A DNA stretch of 64,000 nucleotides from Cryptomeria japonica (Eukaryota; Streptophyta; Pinopsida; Cupressales; Cupressaceae), in NCBI RefSeq assembly GCF_030272615.1, contig NC_081409.1:21268260-21332259 (forward strand), read 5' to 3'. The position numbers were made by a program, and so were the translations under genes. Below the pieces are notes generated by a model. The model was not told where the DNA came from and did not search any database. It saw only the letters and a list, made by a program, of their open reading frames with translations. Positions 43,196 through 53,571 of the stretch are shown piece by piece; position 1 is the first letter of the stretch; every line of letters begins with the position of its first letter.

Positions 43196-44670
43196 TCTAA
43201 GATCTCATAGACATCATGCATATGAGCAAAATGTATCCAAGGGTAGATACATGCATGTCCCCTCTCCCGATTATGCGAAAAGGAATCCATTTGTTGTTGC
43301 TTGTAATGTGAATGTTGTATGTTATAACTGCAATGGATCTGGCCATAGAGAGTTTGAATACAAGAAGAGGAATTTGTAGTCATATGGAGGTCGGTATAGC
43401 ATCTATGCTCTGTAGAAAATTGGGTGCAGAGCATATGGAAGTCAGAGACCTGCATGGAACCAAAGGATAAATGTCCCTGCAGGAGCAAGAGGTCCACCAG
43501 TTTCAGCTACTAGACACAGCAACATGACCAAGAGAAGATGGTCAAACCGGCATGCTAAGAGATTCCCCAATCATGAAGTTGGGATGAATGTTGTGTGCTA
43601 CTATAGCACTACTCTCGGTGGTGATGCAGAATCTGAAAAAGGAAGGGTCAATCAGCAGAAGAAAGAAAGACATGCTCCCAAGACTGAAAATGGGAAGAAG
43701 AATGAGACCAAGCATGTTTGGAGGAAAAAGACCATGGATCGGCACTGTGCATCCAAAGCACAGGTGATATCTCCTAAGTCTTGAAGGAGATGCAGGATCT
43801 GAGGGGGAGCAGCACATTGAATTTATCATTCACCCCCTCAGTGAAGAAGGACACATGGAAGGGCATGGTGTTGTCGGTATGAAGGAAGAAAATGAGAAGA
43901 TAAGTGTATGCAAAGGCTGCGCTGACTACACACCTATAGGTGAGTGTTGGATCACTACTGTTGTGTCAAAGTATGATGAGATAACAAGTGGAATCAAATA
44001 CAAAGTGACACAAAGGTCAGGAGTCACAAGAAGGTGCTCTGGTAGTGATAGTGAATTGGTATAGGAGACCGGTATGTGCAAAATGTTACTAGCATGAATG
44101 CTAATAGGTACTTGCAGGTTATGTAAGACAATGAGGTTGGAGATCATTGCAATAGCCCGGTAGCATGGAATGTGGATTTTATGTTACAGGAGGTATTGGA
44201 AAAGACCTAAATGACATATGTTGGCTTGGTGGTTGATCATGCAGGCATGCATGTCTTTAAGGTAACCGGTTTATTTTATGGCATGATGATGTCATTGTAT
44301 GACATTGTCAAAATCCAGGATCATGTCATACGTTGTGGTGAAATAATGGCGCTGAAAGATCATCAGATGATCACAGTTGCACAGCTCAACCGGTACATGG
44401 AGATGATTGGAGGCCCGAGTATTAGACCTCACTGGAGTTGAGAACCTGATATGTATGACTCAGGGGGAGATCAACTGAGTATGATGCAAGGTCGGCATGC
44501 TTGAACTAGAAAGGGTAAGTGCACTGACTACCCAAACTACAGATGATGGAAGTTATAGTAGGAATACCCAAGAGAGTTTCATTGTAAGGGGTATCTACTT
44601 GTCTTTTGGTTGGTTGTATTGATAGTACAATCACATTTGATTCTAAAGAAATTTGGGAACAAACGAGAGG
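43196..44670 (+). other. Downstream interior of the gag-only element, no polymerase
   Basis: A second, degenerate knuckle (CYNCNGSGHREFEY, about 43321-43362) lies in another phase. Short open pieces at 43524-43784, 43855-44064 and 44211-44441 show no known domain and may be remnants of the gag C-terminus or an unknown second frame. aggggggagcagc-type and cagggggagatc tracts occur near 43800 and 44460. No RT, RNase H, integrase or protease motif was found. Confidence 0.7.
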
Positions 44671-45715
44671 TGACCTATCATATGTCTTATACAGGATTGT
44701 TGGAATTGTGTTGTCATTGATGTCAATTACTATGGGATGTCTACCGGTATGAGGGATGTATGTGCAACACTTTCATGGAGGAGTACACGTTGAGATATCT
44801 TTGATATCACTTTGTGTTGTGGCACACCAGTAAGGTAAGGATGTTGGACACCGGCAAGGTAAGATAGAGCATCCTACTCAAAGGAATGATCACTGAGGTC
44901 ACCGGTACACAAGTTGGTGCCTGACTTGTGTGGATGAGATGAATAGGTTACCGGTACAGTGCATCACCGGTAAGGAAAGGATTTCAACTAGTAAGTGATG
45001 TGTTGACACAGAGTAATCAGATCAACCAAGTGAGTGGTTGTAAACCGGCAAGATGATGACCAGTGCACAAGCAAGATGGGCAAGGTGCTTGAGCAATTGT
45101 TTGTGATGAAGAGGCGGAATGCTATCAAAATCATACCAACACAGGAGGAGAAGGATGAACAGGTCATCAGTATACTGTGAAGTTGCAGAACAGCAGGACT
45201 CCCACAAGATGAAGATGCAGACATCATGAGAAGCAATGACTGACAGTGAATGTGCCCACACCAGATCACATGTGCTTGTTTGAAGGTTTGTTGCACAAAC
45301 AGGGAAGCCACATGAGTGCACTGCAGGATGTAGATTACAAGGACTCACTCTCACCGATAAGTGGAACTTATCTCCTACTATACATAGTGTGCATCATAAT
45401 TCCATGAGATAAGGTACATGAGGCACGGGTAGGTGTTTGAAGGCTCACACCGGATCTACCGATCAATCAAAGGAATGCCTCAAGTGCATGAAATCAGGGA
45501 TATGCACTGGACTATCTGAGAAGGCATGTTGAGATGTCGGTACAGACGAAGAGTGATGAGTTTGTCACTTTGACAAACTGGTAGAGATATGGTCAGAGCT
45601 GATCAGGGAGAAGGCAACGCTAAGCAAATGCAATCAAAGGAAAATGGTTGGACTAAAGATGAAGTCTGATGAAGGTTGATGGCATGGTGTCATCAAGAAG
45701 GTTTTACCGATATGA
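44671..45715 (+). repeat. 3' LTR of the gag-only element, right-truncated
   Basis: It matches 31943-32269 and then 39380-40095 without a break and ends after gttttaccgatatga. It preserves the empty target site of the second copia element (aactagtaagtgatgtgttg at about 44986-45005). Confidence 0.92.
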
Positions 45716-46044
45716 AGCATCTTGAATCTCCACCAAAAGCCGCACCAACACCACTAATGCATATCATCAAAGATCTTCATCAAAGCTCTGTCGGTGAAAC
45801 CCTCGTCGGAACCACAAATCAAGCTTTCTAGCAAACATGATAGCATCCGATCACCAAATCAAAACCAACTGACTGAACATGAACATGAATAAGACAATTC
45901 CATAACCCAAACATATTGGAGCATACTGGATCATACCAAATCAAATCCAACCAGAAACCAAACAACCTACCAGGACCAGAAGGGTGTCGATAAAGCATCC
46001 AAAACAGCTAGTATTGACATCAATAACAAAACATCAATGCAACA
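45716..46044 (-). repeat. Inverted copia-type LTR fragment
   Basis: Read on the minus strand from 46044 it starts TGTTGCATTGATG and continues ttattgatgtcaat, the same start signal as the plus-strand copia LTRs here. It is cut where the truncated LTR at 45715 begins, so the two fragments were joined by a deletion or by insertion of one into the other. Confidence 0.6.
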
Positions 46045-47391
46045 CATAATCAATTCCTCCAAATGGCCAACAAACTTTTCATTTTTGTAATAACTTTTCA
46101 AAAAGTTGTTAAATGTAAGTTGAGGGTCAGTTGGGGGTTCTAACTAGTTTGTATATGCATAAATAGGCCTCATACACATGACCCAAGGGTTGACTATTTA
46201 TAATTTGAAGTTTTGAGCAATAAAAACACATTAATTTATGCACTTTTCCACATTTTTGCTGCTCTTTTGCATGGTATGGATCTATATGGCCCAGTACGGT
46301 CCCGAGGCTAATTGGGATTGATGGAGGGATGAATCGCATTTCGTTTGCAATCAGTTTGGTGCTTTTTCATTGAGTTTGGAGAAATTTATGGTCATTTTAC
46401 CATAGGCAGCCCTATAAGATTGTTTTGTTTTCTAAAGTTGAAGGTTGTTGTAGCAAATGGTACGGATTGTACAGTACATTAAATGATCTGGGACCAATTG
46501 GGAATGAAAGTGCTTAGAATCTACTTCAATTTTCCTTTTGTTTCATTTAATTTCATCAAGTATTAAGGAAGATATTGCATTTTTTCTCCAAACTGGTGAA
46601 AACCCTACCTAGGGTAACCAATGGCCTAAATAAATGTATATCTTTACCTTCCATTAGTTGAAAATTTTATAACTTGGTGGAATGGCTTGTAATTGTATAT
46701 ATTTTCATATGCCAAAGTTGCAAGAACTTGTGTTAAGATTTGCAGGGTCATTTGCATGAAGGAGGTCCGCTATCCCCATGTAGCAGACATTGTAACAGCA
46801 TTAGATGTTGAAGGAAATGTTTTGTTAAAGGCTAGAAGATCTCCTTGTGATTGGAGAGGATTGTAGGGGGTTGGAAGGAGGTTGTACAAGCCAATTCCAA
46901 GGGTCTTTAACCATTAAAAAGCCATTGGACAGAAAAGGATAGATGATTGTCCTAGAGAGGCCATGTATGACAGTGATTAAGGGCAGCAATAACTAGTCTC
47001 ATATTTATCCATTGTTTGTCAATATAAAGTATATGCTAAGACCATTTGAATGTAATTTATTAGAACCTTCAAGAGCCTTGGTTGTGATTGGTCTATGAAA
47101 GATATTGGTTGGCCTTACCCTATTGAGGTGTTATATTAAGAGGCAAAGACCAAGATAAGAACAAGCCTTGAACATAAATGCATAATTGTGGAACCTTGAG
47201 TAGGAATTGTTCCCTTGTCATTTGATCACATCACAAACCCTGCCCTATGTCATTTGGAAAAGACAAATACCATGTGTTCAAAAGATCTCCAAACAACCCC
47301 AAGACAAGTCCTAAAGAACAAGCCTTTGAATCAATCCATGTTGGAGTTTGATGAGATACCTTACAATAGGTAAGTCCTTCCTTTGCATCAC
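46045..47391. other. Unassigned, possibly LTR-derived
   Basis: About 1.3 kb without a gene. tgcataaataggcc near 46156 is TATA-like, and ttgctgctcttttgcatgg near 46256 resembles ttgctgctcttttgcttgg near 22325 in the LTR-like block. This hints at another diverged gypsy LTR; the ends could not be placed. Confidence 0.4.
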
Positions 47392-48400
47392 GGTGCCCCC
47401 CTCACACCTTTGTATGTTCTTGATGCTGAAGGGTTTGGATATTTGTTGGCAAACTCCATCTCTTGCAAGAGGGTTAAAGGTATTGCCCTACATAAGTCAT
47501 CAAACTAGCTGGTCAATGGTCACTTTGTGGATGACTCGTTTCTCACTCTTATTGAGGAGGAACAAAATATCAAAGAGGTGATCCAATGTCTTGAAACCTT
47601 TTGCCTAACCTCTGGCTCGGCTATTCAATGGCATAAGACTCAATGTTACTGCAATTGCATTCTCCCTGCGTCACCTTAGCTTATCAACTATGGCTTGAAG
47701 TAGATTGACCATGGGGAAATTTTCAAATTTCTTGGCATTCCATTTTCCTTTCAAGCCTCTCCAATTGACCTTTCAAATGTGATTCTAACCATAATTGAGA
47801 AGAAGCTCTCCTAGTTATAGATTACCAAACTACTCTCACAAAAAAAAAAATCAAGGCTGCTCTAAAATTATTACAACTGACCATGTTTACTATTGCTCTT
47901 GTTAGGCTCAATATAAGACCTCTTATTTGAAGCTTGAGACCATGATTTTCTCTAGACCTCTTATGAGGACTACAATATTTTCATTGTGTGACGTAGGAGT
48001 TTTGTTGTCTCCCACGAGAGTCTAGAGTACTTGGGCTTCTTTCCACCATACATCAAGGCTTGGTTCTCTGTCAAATGGGTTGTCCAAGCCATTTCTAGCA
48101 ATGAGGTCTAGAACATTTTTGTCCAGCACCATATCTCTTTTGGCTTTCCAATCAATCGACCTGCCTAAAAGGGAATTGGTTTTTGAACCCTTCTAATGAA
48201 ATAATTTGTGCATGTTGAGGGCACTTTTGTTGCCAAAAGCATCCAGCATGCTTGGGAAGTCATTAAGCCTTGCCTTGTTGGGGTTGGCTTTGGTTTCAGA
48301 GGGACTTCCCTTCAACCAATGCAACCTTAAGATGTCTCCTCTCATTCAATATCAAGGACTTCCTTGGGTTCAAACCTTGTGTTTCCACAAGAAAGACATT
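47392..48400 (+). pseudogene. LINE reverse transcriptase, C-terminal half
   Basis: GAPLTPLYVLDAEGFGYLL and, after one stop, VNGHFVDDSFLTLIEEE form the plant LINE RT block with its catalytic F-x-D-D. EIFKFLGIPFSFQ and IIEKKLS follow, as in the region after the palm. Stops are frequent from 47680 on. It stops making sense at the insertion point near 48405. Confidence 0.85.
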
Positions 48401-48405
48401 CACAC

Positions 48406-49883
48406 TATAGACGCCTAAAACTTGCACACTTAATTAAATAAATTTTATTTATTTAATTATCATTTATCCACATATTAATAAACTAAGGTTTATTTAATAT
48501 ATCCCTTTTCTTCTAGACCAACCATTAATTAAATACAACATTGGATTTAACTCCCCTTTCTATCCATTAATTAAATAAATTCTATTTATTTGATTAAATT
48601 CACTTTCCACCATTTTAATTAAATTTACATTTAATTAAAATCCCTTCTACAAATAAATAAATCAATATCTATTTATAAATTCCCCCCACTTGCATCTTCC
48701 TACAAATGTAAGTTGCATTTATTTTAGTTGAAATAAATCTTTTTATTTTAAATAAAATTCCTATTTATCCCACTTGCATTCTCCTACATTTTTCATTAGC
48801 CTCCTAATCATTCTTCTAGAAGTCCTCAAATCCCACTTAACTAGCCTAAATTCCTCTAATCATGTCACATCCCTCAAACTGAGGGAGTCACTTCTCCAAA
48901 TTTGGGGAAAGTCTTCAAAATGTGTTGAAGACTTAACCTTTTTCAACAAGTTAACTTGTTGAGTCTTCCAAACTTGTAAGGCTCTTACAAAAGCCTTAAA
49001 GGTTATCTACCTTCCAACAAGTTAACCTCCAAAGTCTTCAAAGAGCCTTTAATGCCCTTACAAGGCATCATCTCTTCACCATGCTAACCCATGATGGTTT
49101 GTCCCTTTGACCATCTTTCAACTTTGTACAAGAGTTTAACTCTTGGACAATAGCCTTCATCATTGGATAATAGCTTTATCCAATGGCTCATCCTCTTAAG
49201 GTTAACCCTCAAAGCTTAATAAGCATCTAATGCTTACTTAACATCCTCTCAGACCTCCTCATGGTGACACTTGTCAACATAAGATTGGGTTAGAAATCTC
49301 ACATGGATTGATAACTTTTAATCTTGACCCTTCTTAACCCAACTCAATCTTGACCATCCATTTGATCATTTTTTCTATAAATAGAGCCCATTTCCCCCAT
49401 TTTAAGAATCCAAGTTTTATGCATCTACATTATAGTCACATAGCATTTAGCTTTTCAGCCTCTCTTTGAAATCATTTTAGTTGCATCATAGCTTAAATAT
49501 ATCATGTTAATCTCATATCATATTAGCTACATATCACCTTCATATCATGTTCATGCTAGCTTAATCTCACACTAATCCTCTCATCTTGCACCATATCATA
49601 GTTTTGTATCAGTATCTCATCACTAGGATCTTAGTTGCATTCATTTAGATCTTAGATCATACTATATCTCTCATTCTTTGAGTAGTCATCCCAAGATCAA
49701 GTGCCCTTCCAAACGGAGAGCCACCTTGAATCTAAGGGATCCTTGGAGATAGAGGACAATGAGACAATTTTGAGAGTTTTTGATTGACTAACTTGTTTTG
49801 TTTATTCTTATTTCTAATATAATGTTTCATTGGTGTGCTTGATTTGTTTCTCATTTGCATGATTCTACACTTCTAAGCATACA
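48406..49883 (+). repeat. Solo LTR inserted in the LINE (1,478 bp)
   Basis: The flanks are cacac at 48401-48405 and 49884-49888. The LTR starts TATAGACGCC, probably a decayed TGTAGACGCC, and ends CATACA. It holds a very AT-rich part with repeated ttaattaaat and tttatttattt words (48425-48740) and a TATA box, ctataaatag at 49375-49384. Rejoining the LINE across the duplication keeps a sensible frame (about 48390-49930), which supports the boundaries. Confidence 0.75.
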
Positions 49884-49888
49884 CACAC

Positions 49889-51051
49889 GACTCAAGATTT
49901 ATCTCATGGGACGATTTGCATGTTTAGTACCACCCCTCTTAGCCTAGCCGACAGACTTACGACATTGTCAAGTCATCTCTTTTGGTGGAAATGCTTCATA
50001 AGATTGATGTCCACTCTTCCAAGCATTGGTGGACGGATTGGTGGACTCCCAATAATGCACTCTACAATTACAAGCCACATTTGGGGAACTTTTGGATTTC
50101 ACCACATCTTCCCATGGTGGATACTTAGAACTTGACATGGCATTTACAGTTACTGCTATCGGTTTGGCAACACAAATTTCATAATATTTGATTGCTTGTT
50201 GTTGAGCCCTAGCTCACCCTCTTTGTCTGGTATATTCTTTTCCAAGGCTTGCTTGTGGAGGCTCATCTCCGATATATAAGCATTTGGAATCCCCAATGCC
50301 CATTATGTGGGCAACAAGAGCCATTCAAACATTCTTTTTGGTTCTGTCACTATGCCTAACAACTTTGGAAGTGGATTCATGATTTTTTTGTGCTTTCCAC
50401 CTAGAACCTTTTTCCTAGCATATGGTTCTTTTGGGGGATCAACCTTACATTCCCTTCAAGTATACTAAAATTCGACATGCTTTGAGGGTCGATATTCTCT
50501 TCACATTTCACATTATAGAAAGATAGAAATTCTACATTTTTTTCTCACTAGTCTCTAGATACAAATGTTTCGCTTTATGTTAAAGCTACTATTTGCTCAA
50601 ATGTTTTGTTACAAATTCAAGTGCAAGCCAATAAGGTGGCTTTAGAGGTGGCTCGCCTTTAAGCTACTTGATCATTAGGGCAATACCCCTTGCACTGTTG
50701 CCAAAGTGCCTCCAAATTCTTTCACCTCCCACACTTGTTCTCCTTCTCCTAGGCAGTGCAGAGTTCAAAAACTTTCAGCTTGTTGCTCCCAATCCCCTGG
50801 GTCCTAAACTCCACGCCACCACTCTGGCGATCGTAGCTCCTCGCCTTGGCCTACACGTCGATGCTTTGCCTTACCTCCCATCAATTTCCTTAACTGGCTT
50901 TGGGGTTACCCTAGCTCGCACAGAAGATAAAGATAAAGATAAAGAAGATGAGGGGTGGTTTGTTCCTGATGTCACCCTAGACCCCACTAATGTATTGGGT
51001 AAACTGGATGACCGAAATCCTCCTCTAACTGGAGTAGTTCTCACCACTTAG
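49889..51051 (+). pseudogene. LINE C-terminal part with RT-associated zinc region
   Basis: In one phase IWNPQCPLCGQQEPFKHSFW is followed by FCHYA and QLWKWI, the C-x2-C...H...C pattern of the zf-RVT region that ends plant LINE ORF2. A frame of 127 codons at 50668-51051 follows, with a Lys/Asp repeat (DKDKDKED) from a gataaa run. It is probably the end of the same protein rather than a separate gene. Confidence 0.75.
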
Positions 51052-51190
51052 TAGCTTTTTTTAAATGATGTTTAATGTTATTCAGACACTACCCATCTGA
51101 GACTTTAAGAGTGTGATCTTGTATCCACCCACCCTTTTTTTGTGAATGTGTACTTCAATGCACATTTAATAGAATCTAATGCACCAATTT

Positions 51191-52431
51191 ATCAGAAAAA
51201 TATGTTTTATTACTATATGTATTTAATAAGCAAACATAATTATGTGTGCTTCCACGGTCCATAATGATATTGAGATGAATTTAATGGATTTCAATTGCGT
51301 TAATTTTTGTATCGATATTTGGGATCATATGTAATGATTTGACATATGATCCAAAACATCAGTATTAAAATTAATTAACACGGTTGAAAATCCAAAAAAT
51401 TCATCGCCAAAACAAACATATACAACTTTAAAACCATCAATTAAATGGTCGAGCTTCAATGTTCAGAATAAAATTATCATTTTTATGCACTTAAGTAGCC
51501 ATCTTATAACATTAATACTGGGTCACGAAGCAAAAATGGCAAAAGAGAAACCCACTTAAAATTAGTTCTAAAATCTAAACGACCACAATAAGTTTCACCT
51601 GCCATGTATTCACCTCTTGCAGTATCAACTATTATAAAACTCGTTTCAATTCAAATTCTTGTTGGTGATGAGTCATTTACTACTAAAATCAGCCCTGAAT
51701 AAGATTTGCATTGCTACGTAACTGCATCAAGGGCATACTCTTTGCATTACAATAAAACATCTTAACAAGAGCTTTTCATGTTATCCTCCAGTTATTGCTC
51801 GTCATTTATGCTTAAGAACAGCACTTCTCCTACTGACAAAGTCAATAAAAATTTTTGAAAAGTACAAGTTGCATGCGATAGAAAACATGTTCTCTTGAAT
51901 TACAGCTGATTCTATTTTTAATATCCATTCTCGAAATTTTAGTCTCCGAATCATGCTTCCAAAAACAAATTCTTACCACACAAGCAATAGCATCAATGGA
52001 CATCTAGTAAATGCGTAAGCGTTTCTCAAAACAATAAAAAATATGTAATCAGAAATGCGTATTGTATTTGATGCCAGATGGAGCCTACGAGGGCTTTGAG
52101 TCTTTACATGATTGAAAATTCATCATACCAAGAATTTTTCCTGGCAAGCTTGAGTTACAGAAGTATTAGTAGAACAAAACTACTAAATCAAATTTTAATA
52201 AAACAAAATCAATATCTACACTCTCCTATAAGCACTCCCTGGGAATTTTATTACCATTATTCGGTAATAAAGAGGAAGCACTACTAAATCTCAAAACATA
52301 TAGACTCGATTACAAGAAAATGAATAAGAATGGAGATATAAGAATCTTGATTTGCTACAATGCCTTGCAGTTGGCGTTCCTCTTTACTGTTTTTGTACAG
52401 TGCACATCCAAAAATATATTGGGCAAAAACA
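51191..52431. other. AT-rich stretch between LINE and host gene; likely holds the gene's 3' UTR
   Basis: No coding region is seen. The part next to 52432 lies downstream of the minus-strand stop codon, and aataaaattcc (minus strand, about 52231-52241) is a possible polyadenylation signal. The UTR end was not determined. Confidence 0.45.
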
Positions 52432-53097
52432 TCACACGAATAGTTCCAAGAACACAAACGCATTCCACAAACTATGCAAGAGAACGGATGCAAGAAGATT
52501 GCGGGAACGTACAAAAACAATGCCCATTATAAGACCCAAGAATGTGAGGGGAAGAAAACGCTGGACACTATAGTGTGCTAGAGCAAATGCAACGGCACTG
52601 ACAAAAATAGAGCTCCATATGGACATATAGCGAGTCAGAGAAGGCAAAAGGAAACCTCGAAAAATGATCTCTTCCCATATAGGTGCACAAATAGAAACAA
52701 CTGCAGCGTAAAGAAGCATAGCAATAGGATCTCGAACCAGTTTTGATTGGTCTACAATACTAGATGCTGTTAATGAGGGGGAAACTGGCAGTAAGTTTAG
52801 ATTCAATCTTTGTAACTGGTGTGTCAAAGGGAACATCAAGCACCCTAAACAAGCATTAATGAACCAATCTCCTTTCCAGCTGATGTTGAAAAATTTATAC
52901 GGAAAAGGATGGTCACGAAGTAAGCATCGATACAATATGGTCATTCCAACTGTCCCCTCAACAAGATCTATTACAAGACTATATAATGCTTGGCCTCTGT
53001 ATGACAGAGATTCTTTGTTAAAACCAGTAGCATAAGCCAGCATTGGAATTATCCAGAATCCAACAAGCCAGAAAGCAGAGTACCAAAGAAAAATAAC
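52432..53097 (-). CDS. CPBP (CAAX-like) intramembrane protease, last exon
   Basis: 221 codons plus a TGA stop, starting after a good acceptor (cttgcag, AG at 53099-53098). It is very hydrophobic with several membrane spans. The family motifs are complete: APIWEEIIFRGF (E132, E133, R137 of the exon), FALAHY (H165) and HSLWN (H188, N192). These Glu and His residues form the metal-dependent active site of CPBP/ABI proteases. Plant members are mostly plastid membrane proteins, some acting in plastid development; which one this is cannot be told. The exon is intact, with no stop or frameshift, unlike every pol gene around it. The open frame extends upstream to 53241, but that part is intron. Confidence 0.9.
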   Translation of the reverse strand, partial: VIFLWYSAFWLVGFWIIPMLAYATGFNKESLSYRGQALYSLVIDLVEGTVGMTILYRCLLRDHPFPYKFFNISWKGDWFINACLGCLMFPLTHQLQRLNLNLLPVSPSLTASSIVDQSKLVRDPIAMLLYAAVVSICAPIWEEIIFRGFLLPSLTRYMSIWSSIFVSAVAFALAHYSVQRFLPLTFLGLIMGIVFVRSRNLLASVLLHSLWNAFVFLELFV

Positions 53098-53487
53098 CTG
53101 CAAGTCAGATGAAGTAAGATTTTGAAGATGTTTCTCAGAAGAAAAACAGTATATGCAGATGGTATGAGAAAATACAAAGGCCAAGTACCACCAAATACGC
53201 ATAAAACAGGCCACACACATTGGCAGAAAATGATGCATCAATCTTTTAATCCATTGTTCTCAATCTGGTGCTAGAACTAACTTTAAGAAGGATGGAAGAG
53301 AATAAAGACAAATCATTTTGCTCTTTCCTATCTTATAACAATTCATTTATTTCATTATCTTCCTTGTGAGCTTGTGCTCGAGGAAAAGTCAATCTTGTGA
53401 ATGACTTTCAGGTAGCGTTTACAAGAAATGCTCTCCTAAAATTCTGTTCACACACATTGCACAAAGTTTAGAAGGACAAACAACTAC
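53098..53487 (-). other. Intron of the CPBP protease gene (390 bp)
   Basis: It lies between the donor CAG|GTAGTTG (GT at 53487-53486) and the acceptor cttgcag|GTT. Splicing joins TIFQ to VIFLWYSAFW in phase 0, giving a continuous hydrophobic segment. The spurious Met-initiated extension of the exon frame lies here. Confidence 0.85.
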
Positions 53488-53571
53488 CTGGAAAATGGTT
53501 TGTTTAGTCCATGGTACTCTCCATATTTCATCTCTCTTTGAGAACCCAAGAATTGCATGTGCCAGATCTAC
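53488..53571 (-). CDS. CPBP protease gene, upstream exon (28 codons)
   Basis: 84 bp, phase 0, between an acceptor attcag| and a donor cag|gtag. It encodes AHAILGFSKRDEIWRVPWTK, ending TIFQ, the amphipathic lead-in to the first membrane span of the last exon. Further exons, including the start codon and any transit peptide, must lie at higher coordinates on the minus strand and were not recognised. They may be beyond the LTR blocks at 54.8-60.4 kb or outside the window. Confidence 0.8.

Larger units (their letters stand above)
31943..45715 (+). mobile_element. Long-LTR, gag-only copia-style element split by another copia element
   Basis: Homology between the two LTRs starts exactly at TGACCTATCAT (31943 and 44671); the purine-rich aaacgagagg precedes the 3' one. 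The 5' LTR (31943-32269 plus 39375-41688) totals about 2.64 kb once the 32270-39374 insertion and one duplicated aagtg are subtracted. The 3' LTR is cut at 45715. Between them lie a primer site, a DUF4219-type gag and two zinc knuckles. No protease, integrase, RT or RNase H was seen. Confidence 0.85.
47392..51190 (+). mobile_element. LINE (non-LTR retrotransposon), 5'-truncated and dead, split by a solo LTR
   Basis: RT motifs at 47392-47830, a reverse-transcriptase zinc region near 50240-50350, a Pro/Leu-rich end (50668-51051) and a T-rich 3' tail lie in order on the plus strand. A 1.48-kb solo LTR interrupts them. Many stops and phase changes are present. The region upstream of the GxPLTPLY motif, including endonuclease, is not seen. 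The 3' end is placed near 51190 from the T/A-rich tail; no target duplication was found. Confidence 0.8.

Noticed and set aside
50668-51051. Independent 127-codon gene
   Set aside because: It directly follows the LINE zinc region and precedes a LINE-like tail, so it is most likely the end of that protein.
53098-53241. Met-initiated N-terminus of the CPBP frame (MMHHFLP...)
   Set aside because: It lies upstream of a strong splice acceptor at 53099-53098 and does not look like the family; joining the 53488-53571 exon gives the expected lead-in.
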